From Candidatus Margulisiibacteriota bacterium (lineage in GTDB: Bacteria > Margulisbacteria > WOR-1 > JAKLHX01 > JBAZKV01): DNA of 64,000 nt. Where the stretch lies: the NCBI GenBank assembly GCA_041650635.1, contig JBAZKV010000003.1, positions 1 through 64,000 on the forward strand. The letters run 5' to 3'. This document shows positions 42,260 to 51,583 of the stretch, piece by piece. The notes under the pieces are model-generated. The model was not told where the DNA came from. It searched no databases and saw only the letters and a list, made by a program, of their open reading frames with translations. Each line of letters starts with the position of its first letter. The first letter of the stretch is position 1. Made by a program: the position numbers and the translations under genes.

Positions 42260-43294
42260 TTGTTAACTATCCTAATATCTACAATGAACAGATCGGCATT
42301 CCTGATAAGGCTGCTGAAATACTTTAATGATACGGGATGCCGCTATCCTGTTGTTGTGGGCGATTCAAGCAATACCGAAGAGTTTGAAAAAACCAGGACA
42401 GCGATAGAGAAAGATTTGTCCGGACTTGATGTTGTGCAAATTGCCTGCCCCGGAATGACTAACGGAGCATGTCTTAGAAAGATATCCGGAAATGTCAGGA
42501 CTAAATATGTAGCTTTTATCGCGGACGATGATTATTTGATACACAGCAACTTTGCCGAATGCGTTGATTTTCTGGAAAAGAATCCCGACTACAGCTGCGC
42601 CCACGGTCTTGGCGTCATCCTGTGGCTGAAAAAAGACGGGGTTTACGGAGAAATAAAGGCCGCTATAAGCTACAAGATGCCCGTCATAGAGGACGGCACA
42701 GCTGTTGAGCGCTACCTGCATCTGAACAGGAGCTTTAATACCGGGATATTTTCTGTCCACAGAACGGATGTCTGGGAAAAGATGTGGGAAGAGTCTGAAA
42801 AGGTCGTGGACCGGAGCCTTGGCGAGGAAGTCTTAGCATGTTCGATAGCCGCGATAAGAGGCAAGGTGAAACAGATCGATAAATTGTACCTCGTGCGCCA
42901 GGACCATGAAAGCCGGTATCTTTTGTCCGGACCTTATGAATGGATAACCAGTAAGATATGGCATTCTTCATGGGGAAATTATATTGATATTATTTCCAGA
43001 TCTATAGCGCAGACCGACGGCCTGGATATTGAAAAGGCGGTGCAAACCGCCAATTTGGGGTTTAAAGTATATTTGCAGCAGATCATGGGGGCAAGCAATG
43101 TGCGCTCAACCCTTCCGAATGAATATTTAGATGTGTTTACAAGAAGGATCTGCAATCTTTTTCACAGAATAATGCCTCTGCGAAGCATCTCGTTAAGATC
43201 GCTTATGGATAAAAGGTCCCCGTATCATAAGGATTTTCTGCCCGTGTTAAGATCGTTAACGGGATCAGCCGAGACCCGTAAAGAAAGCGAATAA
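42260..43294 (+). CDS. Family 2-like glycosyltransferase
   Basis: A 344-residue cytoplasmic GT-A-type transferase. TTG 42260 comes one base after the previous stop and gives MLTILISTMNRSAFLIRLL, the typical start; no better start exists since the core fold begins at once. The metal-binding DDD is in FIADDDYLIHSNF. A long C-terminal part (YLVRQDHESRYLLSGPY, then HSSWGNYIDII) looks specific to this subfamily. It likely adds one sugar of the repeat unit; donor and acceptor unknown. Confidence 0.82.
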   Translation: MLTILISTMNRSAFLIRLLKYFNDTGCRYPVVVGDSSNTEEFEKTRTAIEKDLSGLDVVQIACPGMTNGACLRKISGNVRTKYVAFIADDDYLIHSNFAECVDFLEKNPDYSCAHGLGVILWLKKDGVYGEIKAAISYKMPVIEDGTAVERYLHLNRSFNTGIFSVHRTDVWEKMWEESEKVVDRSLGEEVLACSIAAIRGKVKQIDKLYLVRQDHESRYLLSGPYEWITSKIWHSSWGNYIDIISRSIAQTDGLDIEKAVQTANLGFKVYLQQIMGASNVRSTLPNEYLDVFTRRICNLFHRIMPLRSISLRSLMDKRSPYHKDFLPVLRSLTGSAETRKESE

Positions 43295-43304
43295 AGGGGG
43301 ATTA

Positions 43305-44468
43305 ATGATGGGCGATTTTAATTTCTTTGTTTCGACAAATCTCAAATACGGAGCGGGCCAGAGCGAAAAAATAGCGGAACACATAAAGGATCTTGGATGC
43401 CAAAAAGTCGCGGTTATTATTGATAAGGGAGTTGTTAACAATACACAGATCAAAAAAGCGCTTGATGCTTTGAAAATGTCAGGGCGCGCGCCAGTTGATA
43501 TCTATGTAAATGAATCCGTTGAGCCGACATACGATTATCTTGAGGAATTCAGGAAGCAATTCTTGGGCAAAGGATATGACTGCATGCTGGGGATCGGGGG
43601 CGGAAGCGCGTTGGACCTTACAAAAGGCATAGCTACACTGGTGACCAATGAGGGGACGGCACTCTCTTTTAGAGGCTTTCCAAAACTTAAGAACAGGCCT
43701 TTGCCTGTGATAGCTATCCCCACAACGGCAGGCACCGGCAGCGAGGTTACCTATAACGCCGTATTTACCGACTCAAAAGAAAAGAAAAAACTGGGGATAA
43801 ATTCAACCCTCAATTTTCCGGTCTTGGCGATAATCGACCCCCTTATATATGTAGGCACTCCGGAAAAGGTGGCCGTGTCATCGGGGTGCGATGCGCTTGT
43901 ACATACCCTGGAAAGCTATGTCCACAAAAATCATACTCCTGTCTCAAGGATGTTCTCAAAAGAAGCTTTCAGGCTCTTGTTCAATAATTTAAGAGTTATG
44001 CTTGAAAAGCCGCAGGACCTTGATGTCTGGGGAGGACTTGCTTTGGGGGCGTATCTTGCGGGGATAGCGCTAATAAACGCCGGCTCCGGCCCTTCGGGGG
44101 CTTTTTCATATCCGCTTGGCGCTGTTTATAAAGTTCCGCACGGATATGCCGGAGCGGTCTTTATAGCGTCCATAACGCGGACAAATGTTGAGAAAGGCTA
44201 TCTTGATTATGCCGATCTCTACGACCTGATAGAGGGCTCTGATAAAAAACTTCCGGTCAAAGAAAAGAACCGGAAATTTTCTGAAGAGATACAAAAATTA
44301 ATGGATAAATTAAAGGTCCCCAGAAACCTAAGGGATTTTGGGCTAAAAGAAGAGGACATTGAATTTATGGTGTCGCAGCATGATGTGCTCAAGGGAGCTA
44401 TCGCCCAGAACCCGATAGAGATAACAAAAGAAGACACAAAAAAGATATTCAGCGGATTATTTAGATAG
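43305..44468 (+). CDS. Iron-containing alcohol dehydrogenase, KdnB-like sugar oxidase
   Basis: A 387-residue group III alcohol dehydrogenase. It has GIGGGSALDLTKGIA (NAD), IPTTAGTGSEVTYNAVF, the metal-site CDALVHTLESYV and PHGYAGAVF with further His ligands. ATG 43305 and 43308 are both possible after GGGGG; the second has the better spacing. The next gene is a KdnA-like aminotransferase, the pair that in Shewanella oxidises C8 of Kdo and aminates it. I infer the same chemistry on an acid sugar or related substrate here. Confidence 0.85.
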   Translation: MMGDFNFFVSTNLKYGAGQSEKIAEHIKDLGCQKVAVIIDKGVVNNTQIKKALDALKMSGRAPVDIYVNESVEPTYDYLEEFRKQFLGKGYDCMLGIGGGSALDLTKGIATLVTNEGTALSFRGFPKLKNRPLPVIAIPTTAGTGSEVTYNAVFTDSKEKKKLGINSTLNFPVLAIIDPLIYVGTPEKVAVSSGCDALVHTLESYVHKNHTPVSRMFSKEAFRLLFNNLRVMLEKPQDLDVWGGLALGAYLAGIALINAGSGPSGAFSYPLGAVYKVPHGYAGAVFIASITRTNVEKGYLDYADLYDLIEGSDKKLPVKEKNRKFSEEIQKLMDKLKVPRNLRDFGLKEEDIEFMVSQHDVLKGAIAQNPIEITKEDTKKIFSGLFR

Positions 44469-44482
44469 GAAAGGAGAAAAGC

Positions 44483-45655
44483 ATGCCGGGATTTGAACTG
44501 ATAGGTGAAGAGGAGAGAAAGGCTGTAAACGAGATATTTGATAACGGAGGCGTCTTGTACCGTTACGGGTTGAACGATAAAAGAAAGAACATATTCAGAG
44601 TGGATATGTTTGAGCAGCAGATAGCTGAAAAGCTGGGGGCAAAATATTGTTTATGTATCAATACAGGGACTGCCGCGGTCAAGCTTGGTCTTGTGGCTCT
44701 TGGCGTAAAAGCCGGGGACGAGGTGATAACCCAGAGTTTTACGTTTATCGCAACGGCAGAAGCGATACTTGAACTGGGAGCAAAACCAGTTATATGCGAA
44801 ATAGACAGATCCCTGAATATGGACCCGTTGGACCTTGAAAAGAAGATAACAAAAAGGACAAAAGCGATAATACCCGTGCATATGGCAGGGGTCGCGGCAA
44901 AAATGGACGAGATACTTAAGATCGCCAAAAAACACGGTATCCCGGTCCTTGAGGACAGCTGTCAGGCGATGGGTGGGATGTATAAAGGAAAATATCTTGG
45001 GACTATCGCAGACGCGGGGACATACAGTCTTGATATCGGAAAGGTTATTACAGCGGGGGAAGGCGGACTCCTTGTCACAAACAGCCAGACGGTCTATCAA
45101 AAAGCGAAGGAATATTCTGATCACGGTCACGAGAACAATCCCTCTCTGCCCAGAGGCGAGGACACGCGCACAACCTGGGGATTTAATTATAAGATAACTG
45201 AATTTGCAGGGGCGGTAGGCATGGCCCAGCTGAAAAAACTTGACTTTATCCTCTCTAAGCAAAGGGAGAACAAGAAAAAGCTCAAGGACGGGATAAAAAG
45301 CATACAAAAGATCGAGTTCAGGGAGCTGCCGGATGAAAAAGGCGATGCAGGGGACACGTTAATATTTTTTGTCGAATCAAGGGAAAAAGCATCCGCCTTT
45401 GCAAAAACGCTTGTCTCAAAAGGCTTTGGCACAAAAAATCTTCCTGACGCGATCAACTGGCATTATGCCGGGACCTGGACTCAAATATTCCATGACTTCC
45501 CGGAATATAAAGGCAAGGACCTTGAAAAGGTCTGGGCGCAGTCAACAGGATATCTTAGACGCGCGATCGCGCTTCCGATAATGGTGAACATGACAGATGA
45601 CAGGATAGAAGCAATCATAACCGCCGTAAAAAACACTGCCAAAGAGGTGCTGTAG
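44483..45655 (+). CDS. KdnA-like sugar aminotransferase (8-amino-octulosonate type)
   Basis: A 390-residue DegT-family PLP enzyme. It starts MPGFELIGEEERKAVNEIF, strikingly like KdnA, which makes 8-amino-3,8-dideoxy-D-manno-octulosonate. The PLP Lys is Lys187 in YSLDIGKVITAGEGG, with INTGTAAVKLGLVALG and DSCQAMGGMYKGK typical. AAAGGAGAAAAGC precedes the ATG. It comes 14 bases after the KdnB-like gene and directly before a CMP-sugar synthetase, so oxidise, aminate and activate would follow in order. The precise substrate cannot be read from sequence. Confidence 0.83.
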   Translation: MPGFELIGEEERKAVNEIFDNGGVLYRYGLNDKRKNIFRVDMFEQQIAEKLGAKYCLCINTGTAAVKLGLVALGVKAGDEVITQSFTFIATAEAILELGAKPVICEIDRSLNMDPLDLEKKITKRTKAIIPVHMAGVAAKMDEILKIAKKHGIPVLEDSCQAMGGMYKGKYLGTIADAGTYSLDIGKVITAGEGGLLVTNSQTVYQKAKEYSDHGHENNPSLPRGEDTRTTWGFNYKITEFAGAVGMAQLKKLDFILSKQRENKKKLKDGIKSIQKIEFRELPDEKGDAGDTLIFFVESREKASAFAKTLVSKGFGTKNLPDAINWHYAGTWTQIFHDFPEYKGKDLEKVWAQSTGYLRRAIALPIMVNMTDDRIEAIITAVKNTAKEVL

Positions 45656-46288
45656 GTGGAAAAATATAAATTCCTTGCAATAATCCCTGCCAGGGGCGGC
45701 AGCAAGGGCATTCCGAAAAAGAACATAAAGATGATCGCGGGCAAGCCGCTTATCGCCTGGACCATCGAAGCCGCAAAGTCATCAAAACTGCTTGACGCAT
45801 TTGTTGTGTCTACCGAGGATCCTGAAATAAAGAAGGTAGCTCAACAATTTGGAGCAGCAGTCATAGACAGGCCCTCGGAGCTTGCAACAGATGAATCAAC
45901 CACCATCTCGGCGCTTCAACATGTGCTTACAAAAGTCGACGCGGAGAATATCGTGTTGCTTCAGCCAACTTCTCCTGTTAAGGACAAAGACCTTATCGAC
46001 AGCTGTATAAAAAGGTTCATAGAAACAGGAGCGGACAATCTTGCAACGGGTTTTATCTGCAAATTCATGGAATACGGGTCCTACAGCCAGAGGAGACAGG
46101 AGTTGAAAGGCTTCTTTTATGATGACGGCAACGTTTATGTAATAAAAGCGGACCTTGTTAAAAAGGGGACGCTTCACGGGAAAAAAGAGGAAAGATTTGA
46201 GATATCAAAAGAACAGAACTTTGAGATAGACGATGAATTTGATTTTTGGCTGAACGAGAAGATCCTGCAAAAAAGAACGGGGGCTTAA
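45656..46288 (+). CDS. neuA: CMP-acid sugar synthetase, NeuA-like
   Basis: A 210-residue cytidylyltransferase that activates sialic-acid-like sugars with CTP. GTG 45656 directly follows the previous stop, with GAGGTG before it. It shows IIPARGGSKGIPKKNI, KPLIAWTIEAAKSSKLLD, LLQPTSPVKDKDLID and, near the end, FEIDDEFDFWLNEK. Family length. It would pair with the NeuB-like synthase two genes downstream, or could activate a KdnA-type product. A second cytidylyltransferase begins at 63529. Confidence 0.88.
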   Translation: MEKYKFLAIIPARGGSKGIPKKNIKMIAGKPLIAWTIEAAKSSKLLDAFVVSTEDPEIKKVAQQFGAAVIDRPSELATDESTTISALQHVLTKVDAENIVLLQPTSPVKDKDLIDSCIKRFIETGADNLATGFICKFMEYGSYSQRRQELKGFFYDDGNVYVIKADLVKKGTLHGKKEERFEISKEQNFEIDDEFDFWLNEKILQKRTGA

Positions 46289-46293
46289 TAACA

Positions 46294-46893
46294 TTGGCAG
46301 AAGAAAAAAAATATCACAAATATGTCTTTGACGCGGTTGCACGCAAGTTTGTGGGCAAATTTGAAGAGATGTACAGCAATGAGGACAAAGAAAGCTTTGA
46401 CAGCTGGTCACAGGAAGATATGTTGCATATAACCAAAGTGATCTCACTTGCGGTCCTGGGAAGATATAACTTTGATCTGATCTTTGATATAGGCTGCGGG
46501 AAAGGTGCTTTTACCCACATGCTAAAAAAAGCTAACAATGCCGTGATAGGTGCCGATATGTCAAAAACAGCCATAGCCAAGGCACAAGCAAAATATAAGG
46601 ACATAGACTTCAGGGTAATGACGGCGGACCAGTGCCTGGATTCAATTGACGGGAAAGCAGGCCATGTGGTGATGATGGAAATATTGTCATATATTGAAGA
46701 CTGGAAGGCGGTAATCAAAAAGGCGGCAAAGAGATCGAAATATATCTACATCTCGCTCTATATCCCTCCTGATCCTATAGGTTTTGTTAAGAGCTTTGAT
46801 GAACTTACGGATGAATTGAAGAAATATTTCCGCATAGAAACCGAACTGATACTGAACAAAGAATGCATATATGTCATGGGGGAAGCGCTCTAA
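46294..46893 (+). CDS. Class I SAM-dependent methyltransferase
   Basis: A 199-residue methyltransferase. TTG 46294 is preferred as it lies just after the neuA stop; any earlier start would overlap neuA by 40 bases or more. The SAM motif is LIFDIGCGKGAFTHML, followed by NAVIGADMSKTAIAKAQAKY and VMMEILSYIEDW. It probably methylates a sugar or sugar precursor of the glycan; amino-acid motifs do not tell which. TAATG links it to the neuB gene. Confidence 0.8.
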   Translation: MAEEKKYHKYVFDAVARKFVGKFEEMYSNEDKESFDSWSQEDMLHITKVISLAVLGRYNFDLIFDIGCGKGAFTHMLKKANNAVIGADMSKTAIAKAQAKYKDIDFRVMTADQCLDSIDGKAGHVVMMEILSYIEDWKAVIKKAAKRSKYIYISLYIPPDPIGFVKSFDELTDELKKYFRIETELILNKECIYVMGEAL

Positions 46894-47909
46894 TGAAAAA
46901 AGGCTCTGTGTTCATCATTGCCGAAGCAGGCGTCAATCATAACGGCAGTCTGCGCCTGGCAAAAAAACTTGTTGATGCGGCCAAAAAGGCCGGTGCGGAT
47001 GCCGTAAAATTCCAGACCTACCGCACGGAGGATCTTGTGACCAGGCGGGCGCCAAAAGCCGCCTACCAGAATAAGACTGTTCCGGGAAAATCGCAATATG
47101 ACATGCTTAAGTCTCTTGAACTTTCAGTCCAGGAATTTAAAGCGCTTTCTTCTTACTGCCGGAAAAAGAAGATCTTGTTTCTTTCAACCCCGTTCGATAT
47201 CAGGAGCGCGGATCTTTTGCGGAGCCTTGGCATGAAGATGTTCAAGGTAAGTTCCGGAGATCTTACCAATATCCCGATGCTTAAGCATATCGCAAAATAT
47301 AAGCGGCCGATAATCCTTTCTACCGGAATGGCGACCATAAATGAGGTAAAAGAAGCCGTAAAAGCGGTCTATTCCGCGGGCAACCGCAAGATCGTCCTCT
47401 TGCACTGTACTTCAAATTACCCGGCAAGATATGAGGATGTAAACCTTAGAGCGATGGATACCATGGCAAAGGAGTTGGGACTTCCGGTAGGTTATTCCGA
47501 TCATACGCAGGGTCTGGAGATCTCTATCGCGGCGGCGGCAAGAGGGGCAAGCGTGATAGAAAAACATTTCACCCTTTCAAGGAAAATGAAGGGGCCGGAC
47601 CATATGTCATCCATTGAACCAGATGAACTGTCAAAGCTGGTCAGTGCAATTAAGAAGGTTGAGCTTTCGATGGGGGACGGGGTAAAGGCCCCAAGAAATT
47701 CCGAAAAGGCCGCTTTAAGGGTAGGAAGAAAAAGCCTGGTGGCGTCAGTTGACATCCCAAAAGGATCAAGACTAACAAGGCAAATGATAGCCGTAAAAAG
47801 GCCGGGGACGGGCATGTCTCCATCCAATATCGGAAAAATTATCGGCAGGACGGCAAAGAAAGATATCGGAAAAGATAAACTGATAATGGAAGGAGACATA
47901 AAACGATGA
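46893..47909 (+). CDS. neuB: Nonulosonic acid synthase, NeuB family (first copy)
   Basis: A 338-residue synthase joining phosphoenolpyruvate to a six-carbon amino sugar. ATG 46893 follows GGGGGAAG. All family marks are present: AEAGVNHNGSLRLAKKL, DAVKFQTYRTEDLV, FKVSSGDLTNIPML, LSTGMATINEV, HCTSNYPARYEDVN, GYSDHTQGLE and IEKHFTLSR with metal-binding His, and a C-terminal antifreeze-like SAF domain (GRKSLVASVDIPKGSRLT). The canonical copy in the operon; NeuC-, NeuD- and NeuA-like genes are near, so it should make a Neu/Leg-type acid. Confidence 0.94.
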   Translation: MKKGSVFIIAEAGVNHNGSLRLAKKLVDAAKKAGADAVKFQTYRTEDLVTRRAPKAAYQNKTVPGKSQYDMLKSLELSVQEFKALSSYCRKKKILFLSTPFDIRSADLLRSLGMKMFKVSSGDLTNIPMLKHIAKYKRPIILSTGMATINEVKEAVKAVYSAGNRKIVLLHCTSNYPARYEDVNLRAMDTMAKELGLPVGYSDHTQGLEISIAAAARGASVIEKHFTLSRKMKGPDHMSSIEPDELSKLVSAIKKVELSMGDGVKAPRNSEKAALRVGRKSLVASVDIPKGSRLTRQMIAVKRPGTGMSPSNIGKIIGRTAKKDIGKDKLIMEGDIKR

Positions 47910-48562
47910 AAGTATTGGTCATAGCGGCCCATCCGGACGATGAAGTGATCGGTTGCGGCGGAGCCATCGCAAAGCATGTTGAGTCAGGAGATATTGTGGA
48001 CCTTTTGATCCTGACGCAAATATATTCCCCTGAATGGAACATCGGGGAAACGGAGGGCAGAAAGAACGAGGCCCTTGCCTCCGCCAAGGTCTTGGGAATA
48101 AATGAGGTGTATTTTGGAGGGCTGCCGACCGTAAAGATCAATACAGTCCCTACAATAACTTTGACAAAGACGATAGGAGATGCCGTTAAAAAATGCGGTC
48201 CTAATGTGATCTATGTCCCTCCCAAAGGGGATGTGAACGCGGACCACGACCTTATTCACAAGGCAAGCCTTGTGGCGTGCCGGCCTTTCCTGCAGACAGG
48301 ATTAAGGCAGGTCCTGGCTTATGAGATCTTTTATACTACATACCTGAACCATGATGCGCAGGGGTTCCGTCCCAATGTATTCATTGATATCTCGGACACA
48401 TTTGCAAAAAAGATATCGGCGATGAAATGCTACAAGCTTGAGCTGAGAGAATATCCGCATCCAAGATCGCAGGAAGGGATCGAGATCTCAAGCAGGGAAA
48501 GAGGCCTGTTCATAGGTACAAAGTACGCCGAAGCTTTTTCTCTGGTATTTGAAAGGCATTAA
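47906..48562 (+). CDS. PIG-L family zinc deacetylase
   Basis: A 218-residue LmbE/PIG-L deacetylase, which removes acetyl groups from N-acetyl sugars. The metal motif is AAHPDDEVIGCGG and the second half is DHDLIHKA, with a late RSQEG segment. Four-base overlap with neuB. In this place it would free an amino group on the sugar so that another acyl group (see the dehydrogenase and acyltransferase next) can be put on. That order of events is inference. Confidence 0.87.
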   Translation: MKVLVIAAHPDDEVIGCGGAIAKHVESGDIVDLLILTQIYSPEWNIGETEGRKNEALASAKVLGINEVYFGGLPTVKINTVPTITLTKTIGDAVKKCGPNVIYVPPKGDVNADHDLIHKASLVACRPFLQTGLRQVLAYEIFYTTYLNHDAQGFRPNVFIDISDTFAKKISAMKCYKLELREYPHPRSQEGIEISSRERGLFIGTKYAEAFSLVFERH

Positions 48563-48563
48563 T

Positions 48564-49355
48564 ATGACCAAAGGAAGTGTTCTTGTAGTAGGCGCCGGGG
48601 TAATGGGGACAGGGATCGCCTCTGTCTTTAACGATGCCGGCTATTCTTTGATCCTTTGCGATGTAAAAAGCAAAATAGGCGGGGCGCCTGCCTTTGGCAA
48701 AGGGATGGAAAAGATAGCGATAGAAGAAATTGAACAATTAAGGGGAAGGGATATAACTCTTGTTATTGAGGCTGTCAACGAGGATATCAACCTTAAAAAG
48801 GCTATTTTGAAGGAATTGAGCGCTGTCATTGACCCCAAAGCCGTATTTGTCTCAAACACATCGTCATTAAGCATAAAAGAACTTGCGGAGGCCTCCGGCA
48901 GAAAAGAACGGTTTGCCGGCATGCACTTTTTTAACCCCGCCAAAGACATGAAGCTTGTAGAGCTTGGGAAGACCGGCTATCTGGATGAAGCAGTGCTGGC
49001 GTTCCTTAAGGATATATGCGCATCTATTAACAAGACCTTTGTCGTTGTCAGTGACGATCCCGGGTTTATCGTTAACAGAGTCTTGTTCTCTATGCTTAAC
49101 GAAGCCTTTGACCTTGCATATAACAAGACGGCTGATATCGAGAGCATTGATAAAGCGATAAAGCTCGGACTTTCTCATCCGATGGGGCCGTTCAAGCTTG
49201 CAGACTTTATCGGGCTTGATATCTGCTATTCGATACTATCTTCTCTTGAAAAAAGCACGCAAGATCCCAGGTTCAAGCCCTCGCAGATATTGGCGGAGAA
49301 GTTTGCAAAAGGCGAGTTTGGCAGAAAAACAGGAAGAGGATTTTATGAATATTAA
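48564..49355 (+). CDS. 3-hydroxyacyl-CoA (3-hydroxybutyryl-CoA) dehydrogenase
   Basis: A 263-residue NAD-dependent dehydrogenase of the PaaH/Hbd family, interconverting acetoacetyl-CoA and 3-hydroxybutyryl-CoA. ATG 48564 lies one base after the PIG-L stop. Motifs: VVGAGVMGTGIASVFNDAGY, VSNTSSLSIKELAEASG, the catalytic His in GMHFFNPAKDMKLVEL, DDPGFIVNRVLFSMLNEAF, and the C-terminal GRKTGRGFYEY. Slightly short after the NAD motif compared with usual 280 residues. Unexpected in a glycan operon; probably provides a hydroxybutyryl group for sugar N-acylation. Confidence 0.88.
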   Translation: MTKGSVLVVGAGVMGTGIASVFNDAGYSLILCDVKSKIGGAPAFGKGMEKIAIEEIEQLRGRDITLVIEAVNEDINLKKAILKELSAVIDPKAVFVSNTSSLSIKELAEASGRKERFAGMHFFNPAKDMKLVELGKTGYLDEAVLAFLKDICASINKTFVVVSDDPGFIVNRVLFSMLNEAFDLAYNKTADIESIDKAIKLGLSHPMGPFKLADFIGLDICYSILSSLEKSTQDPRFKPSQILAEKFAKGEFGRKTGRGFYEY

Positions 49356-50421
49356 AAAAGCGGTCAGAAAGATAGCGGGGTTCCTTCCATCTCAATTAAG
49401 CGTCATGGCTTACAGGATGATCGGCGCAAAGATCGGCAGGAACGTTAAGTTGGGACGGGGCTGCGATATTGCGGCCTTAAGCATTGAGATAGGGGATGAT
49501 GCGGTCATCGGGGAGTCAAGCAGGATAAAATGCCTCAGATTAAAGATTGGAAGGAACACTCTTATCGGCAGGGATGCCGACATGAGGGTTGCAGGAGACC
49601 TGTCAATCGGTTCAAATTCGGTGTTCAAAGACGGGATGAAGGCTTATTGCAGAGAGCTGATCATAGGTGACCATATGTATTCATGCGACGCGGTCGACTA
49701 CGGCTACAGCAGTTCGTCGCATGAGTCCAGGATCAGAATAGGTGACCATTGTTTTGTGGGGTCGCGCACGGTGATCAATGCCGAAAGAGAGGTCACCATC
49801 GGAAATGATGTGGGCATCGGCTCGGAGGTGATGATATGGACCCACGGAAGCTGGCTGCCGGTGCTAAAAGGATTCCCGGCAAACTTTGCCGGTGTCAAGA
49901 TCGGAAGCAGGGCCTGGATCCCTTCACGGGTCGTGATACTTCCGGGTGTTGAAATAGGTGATGATGTCGTTATCAGCATCAATTCCGTTGTAAATAAAAA
50001 GATACCTTCCGGATCTTTGGCTGCCGGCAATCCCGCGCAGATCGTAAAGGAGTCTTTCTTTCCCAGAGAATACAACGCTGACAGGAAGACAGCCGTTATA
50101 AAAGCGGTCTTAGAGGATTATTCAGTGCTGCTTTCTGATAAAGGGCTGACCGCGGATGCCGGCCTGCTGCACCCCGGCGCAATATGGAGCAGGTCTTTTG
50201 AAAAGAACAAATATACTTTGATCGTGACCATGGGGCAAGCGGCAAGCGCGGCGGGCAGCACTACCGTATATGACATTGACAGCATGACTATGTCGGGCTC
50301 CAGCAATAAATATTCCGAGGACCTCAGGGACTATTTAAGAAAAAGGGGCATCAAGTTCTTTACCGATAAAAGGTTTGTTTCGATAATGCCTTTGGACTTT
50401 AAGAAACTGGAGCAGATCTGA
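49345..50421 (+). CDS. Left-handed beta-helix acyltransferase with extra C-terminal domain
   Basis: About 358 residues. ATG 49345 follows GAGGA and overlaps the dehydrogenase by 11 bases; it opens MNIKKAVRKIAGFLP. Residues about 25-240 form hexapeptide repeats (IGRNVKLGRGCDIAAL, IGDHCFVGSRTVINAE, VVILPGVEIGDDVVI) as in LbetaH acyltransferases, with MIWTHGSWLP possibly holding the active His. A further 120 residues (KAVLEDYSVLLSDKGL, VYDIDSMTMSGSSNKY) belong to no family I know. Likely transfers an acyl group, perhaps the product of the preceding dehydrogenase, to a sugar. Confidence 0.78.
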   Translation: MNIKKAVRKIAGFLPSQLSVMAYRMIGAKIGRNVKLGRGCDIAALSIEIGDDAVIGESSRIKCLRLKIGRNTLIGRDADMRVAGDLSIGSNSVFKDGMKAYCRELIIGDHMYSCDAVDYGYSSSSHESRIRIGDHCFVGSRTVINAEREVTIGNDVGIGSEVMIWTHGSWLPVLKGFPANFAGVKIGSRAWIPSRVVILPGVEIGDDVVISINSVVNKKIPSGSLAAGNPAQIVKESFFPREYNADRKTAVIKAVLEDYSVLLSDKGLTADAGLLHPGAIWSRSFEKNKYTLIVTMGQAASAAGSTTVYDIDSMTMSGSSNKYSEDLRDYLRKRGIKFFTDKRFVSIMPLDFKKLEQI

Positions 50422-51569
50422 TGAGAAAGATATGCGTGGTCACCGGAAGCAGATCGGAATACGGACTTTTGAAGCCGGTGATAGAAAAGATATCAAAAGA
50501 AAAGAATTTGAGGCTGCAGCTGGCCGTGTGCGGGATGCATTTTTCAAGGAAGCACGGCCTTACATACAGGATCGTTGAAAAGGATTTTCCAAAGCATGTC
50601 GTCAGAGCGCCGTTTGTCATGAAGGGGGATTCCGGTTTTGATATGTCCATGGCGGTGGGAGAGGGGATAAAACAATTTTCCGGACTTTTTAAAAGGATCA
50701 AACCTGATATCCTGCTGGTTTTGGGGGACAGGATGGAAATTTTGTCAGCGGCAACGGCAGCATTATATATGAACATCCCCATTGCCCATATGCACGGAGG
50801 AGACAGGGGCTTTGGGTGCGTGGATAATCAGGTCAGGGATGCTGTGACAAAGATGTCAAGCCTTCATTTTGCCGCTACCAAAAAGAGCGCAAAAAGGATA
50901 ATAAAAATGGGGGAAGAGCCTGAAAGAGTGTTTGTGACGGGAGCTCCCGGACTGGATGCGATAAAACATTCAAAACTTCTTTCCAAACCGGAGCTCTTTA
51001 ATAAGTACGGGCTGGACGCTCATCAGCCTCTGCTGATCGCTTTACAGCATCCTGTAACGACGGAGACCGGATCGGCAAGAGGACAAATGAAGGAGACAAT
51101 GGATGCTTTGACTACGGTCGGGCTGCAGACGATCGTACTTTATCCCAACAACGATGCAGGCGGAAGGCAGATGATAGATGTCATAAATTCATACAAGGGA
51201 AAAGAGATATTTAAGATATTTACAAATGTTGAGAGAACGGACTACCTTAGCATGTTAAAACATGCAAATGCGCTGGTGGGAAATTCCAGCTCAGGGATCA
51301 TAGAGACCCCTCTGTTCGGCATCCCTGTGGTCAATATCGGATCAAGACAAAAAGGAAGAGAAAGGAGCACAAATATTATAGATGCCGGGAGCAGAAAAGC
51401 CCTTATTGTTAGAGCCATAGCAAAAGCGCTCCGCGACAGGGCGTTTATTTCTTTGGCAAAAAAATGCAAAAACCCATACGGGGACGGGCGCGCGGCGCAG
51501 CGCGCGGTAAAAATATTAAAAGATATCAAGCTTGACAAAAAACTTTTACAGAAAGAGATCGATCGATGA
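50421..51569 (+). CDS. neuC: Hydrolysing UDP-GlcNAc 2-epimerase, NeuC/LegG-like
   Basis: A 382-residue GT-B-fold epimerase that releases the sugar while inverting C2, giving ManNAc or a diamino analogue, the acceptor for NeuB. It has VVTGSRSEYGLLKPVIEKI, VLGDRMEILSAATAAL, HMHGGDRGFGCVDNQVRDA, FVTGAPGLDAI and VGNSSSGIIETPLFGIPVV. Shares one base with the previous stop (TGATG). With NeuB, NeuA and NeuD-like genes it forms a full set for a Neu- or Leg-type acid; which one depends on the precursor. Confidence 0.92.
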   Translation: MRKICVVTGSRSEYGLLKPVIEKISKEKNLRLQLAVCGMHFSRKHGLTYRIVEKDFPKHVVRAPFVMKGDSGFDMSMAVGEGIKQFSGLFKRIKPDILLVLGDRMEILSAATAALYMNIPIAHMHGGDRGFGCVDNQVRDAVTKMSSLHFAATKKSAKRIIKMGEEPERVFVTGAPGLDAIKHSKLLSKPELFNKYGLDAHQPLLIALQHPVTTETGSARGQMKETMDALTTVGLQTIVLYPNNDAGGRQMIDVINSYKGKEIFKIFTNVERTDYLSMLKHANALVGNSSSGIIETPLFGIPVVNIGSRQKGRERSTNIIDAGSRKALIVRAIAKALRDRAFISLAKKCKNPYGDGRAAQRAVKILKDIKLDKKLLQKEIDR

Positions 51570-51583
51570 TACAGGAGAAAAAA

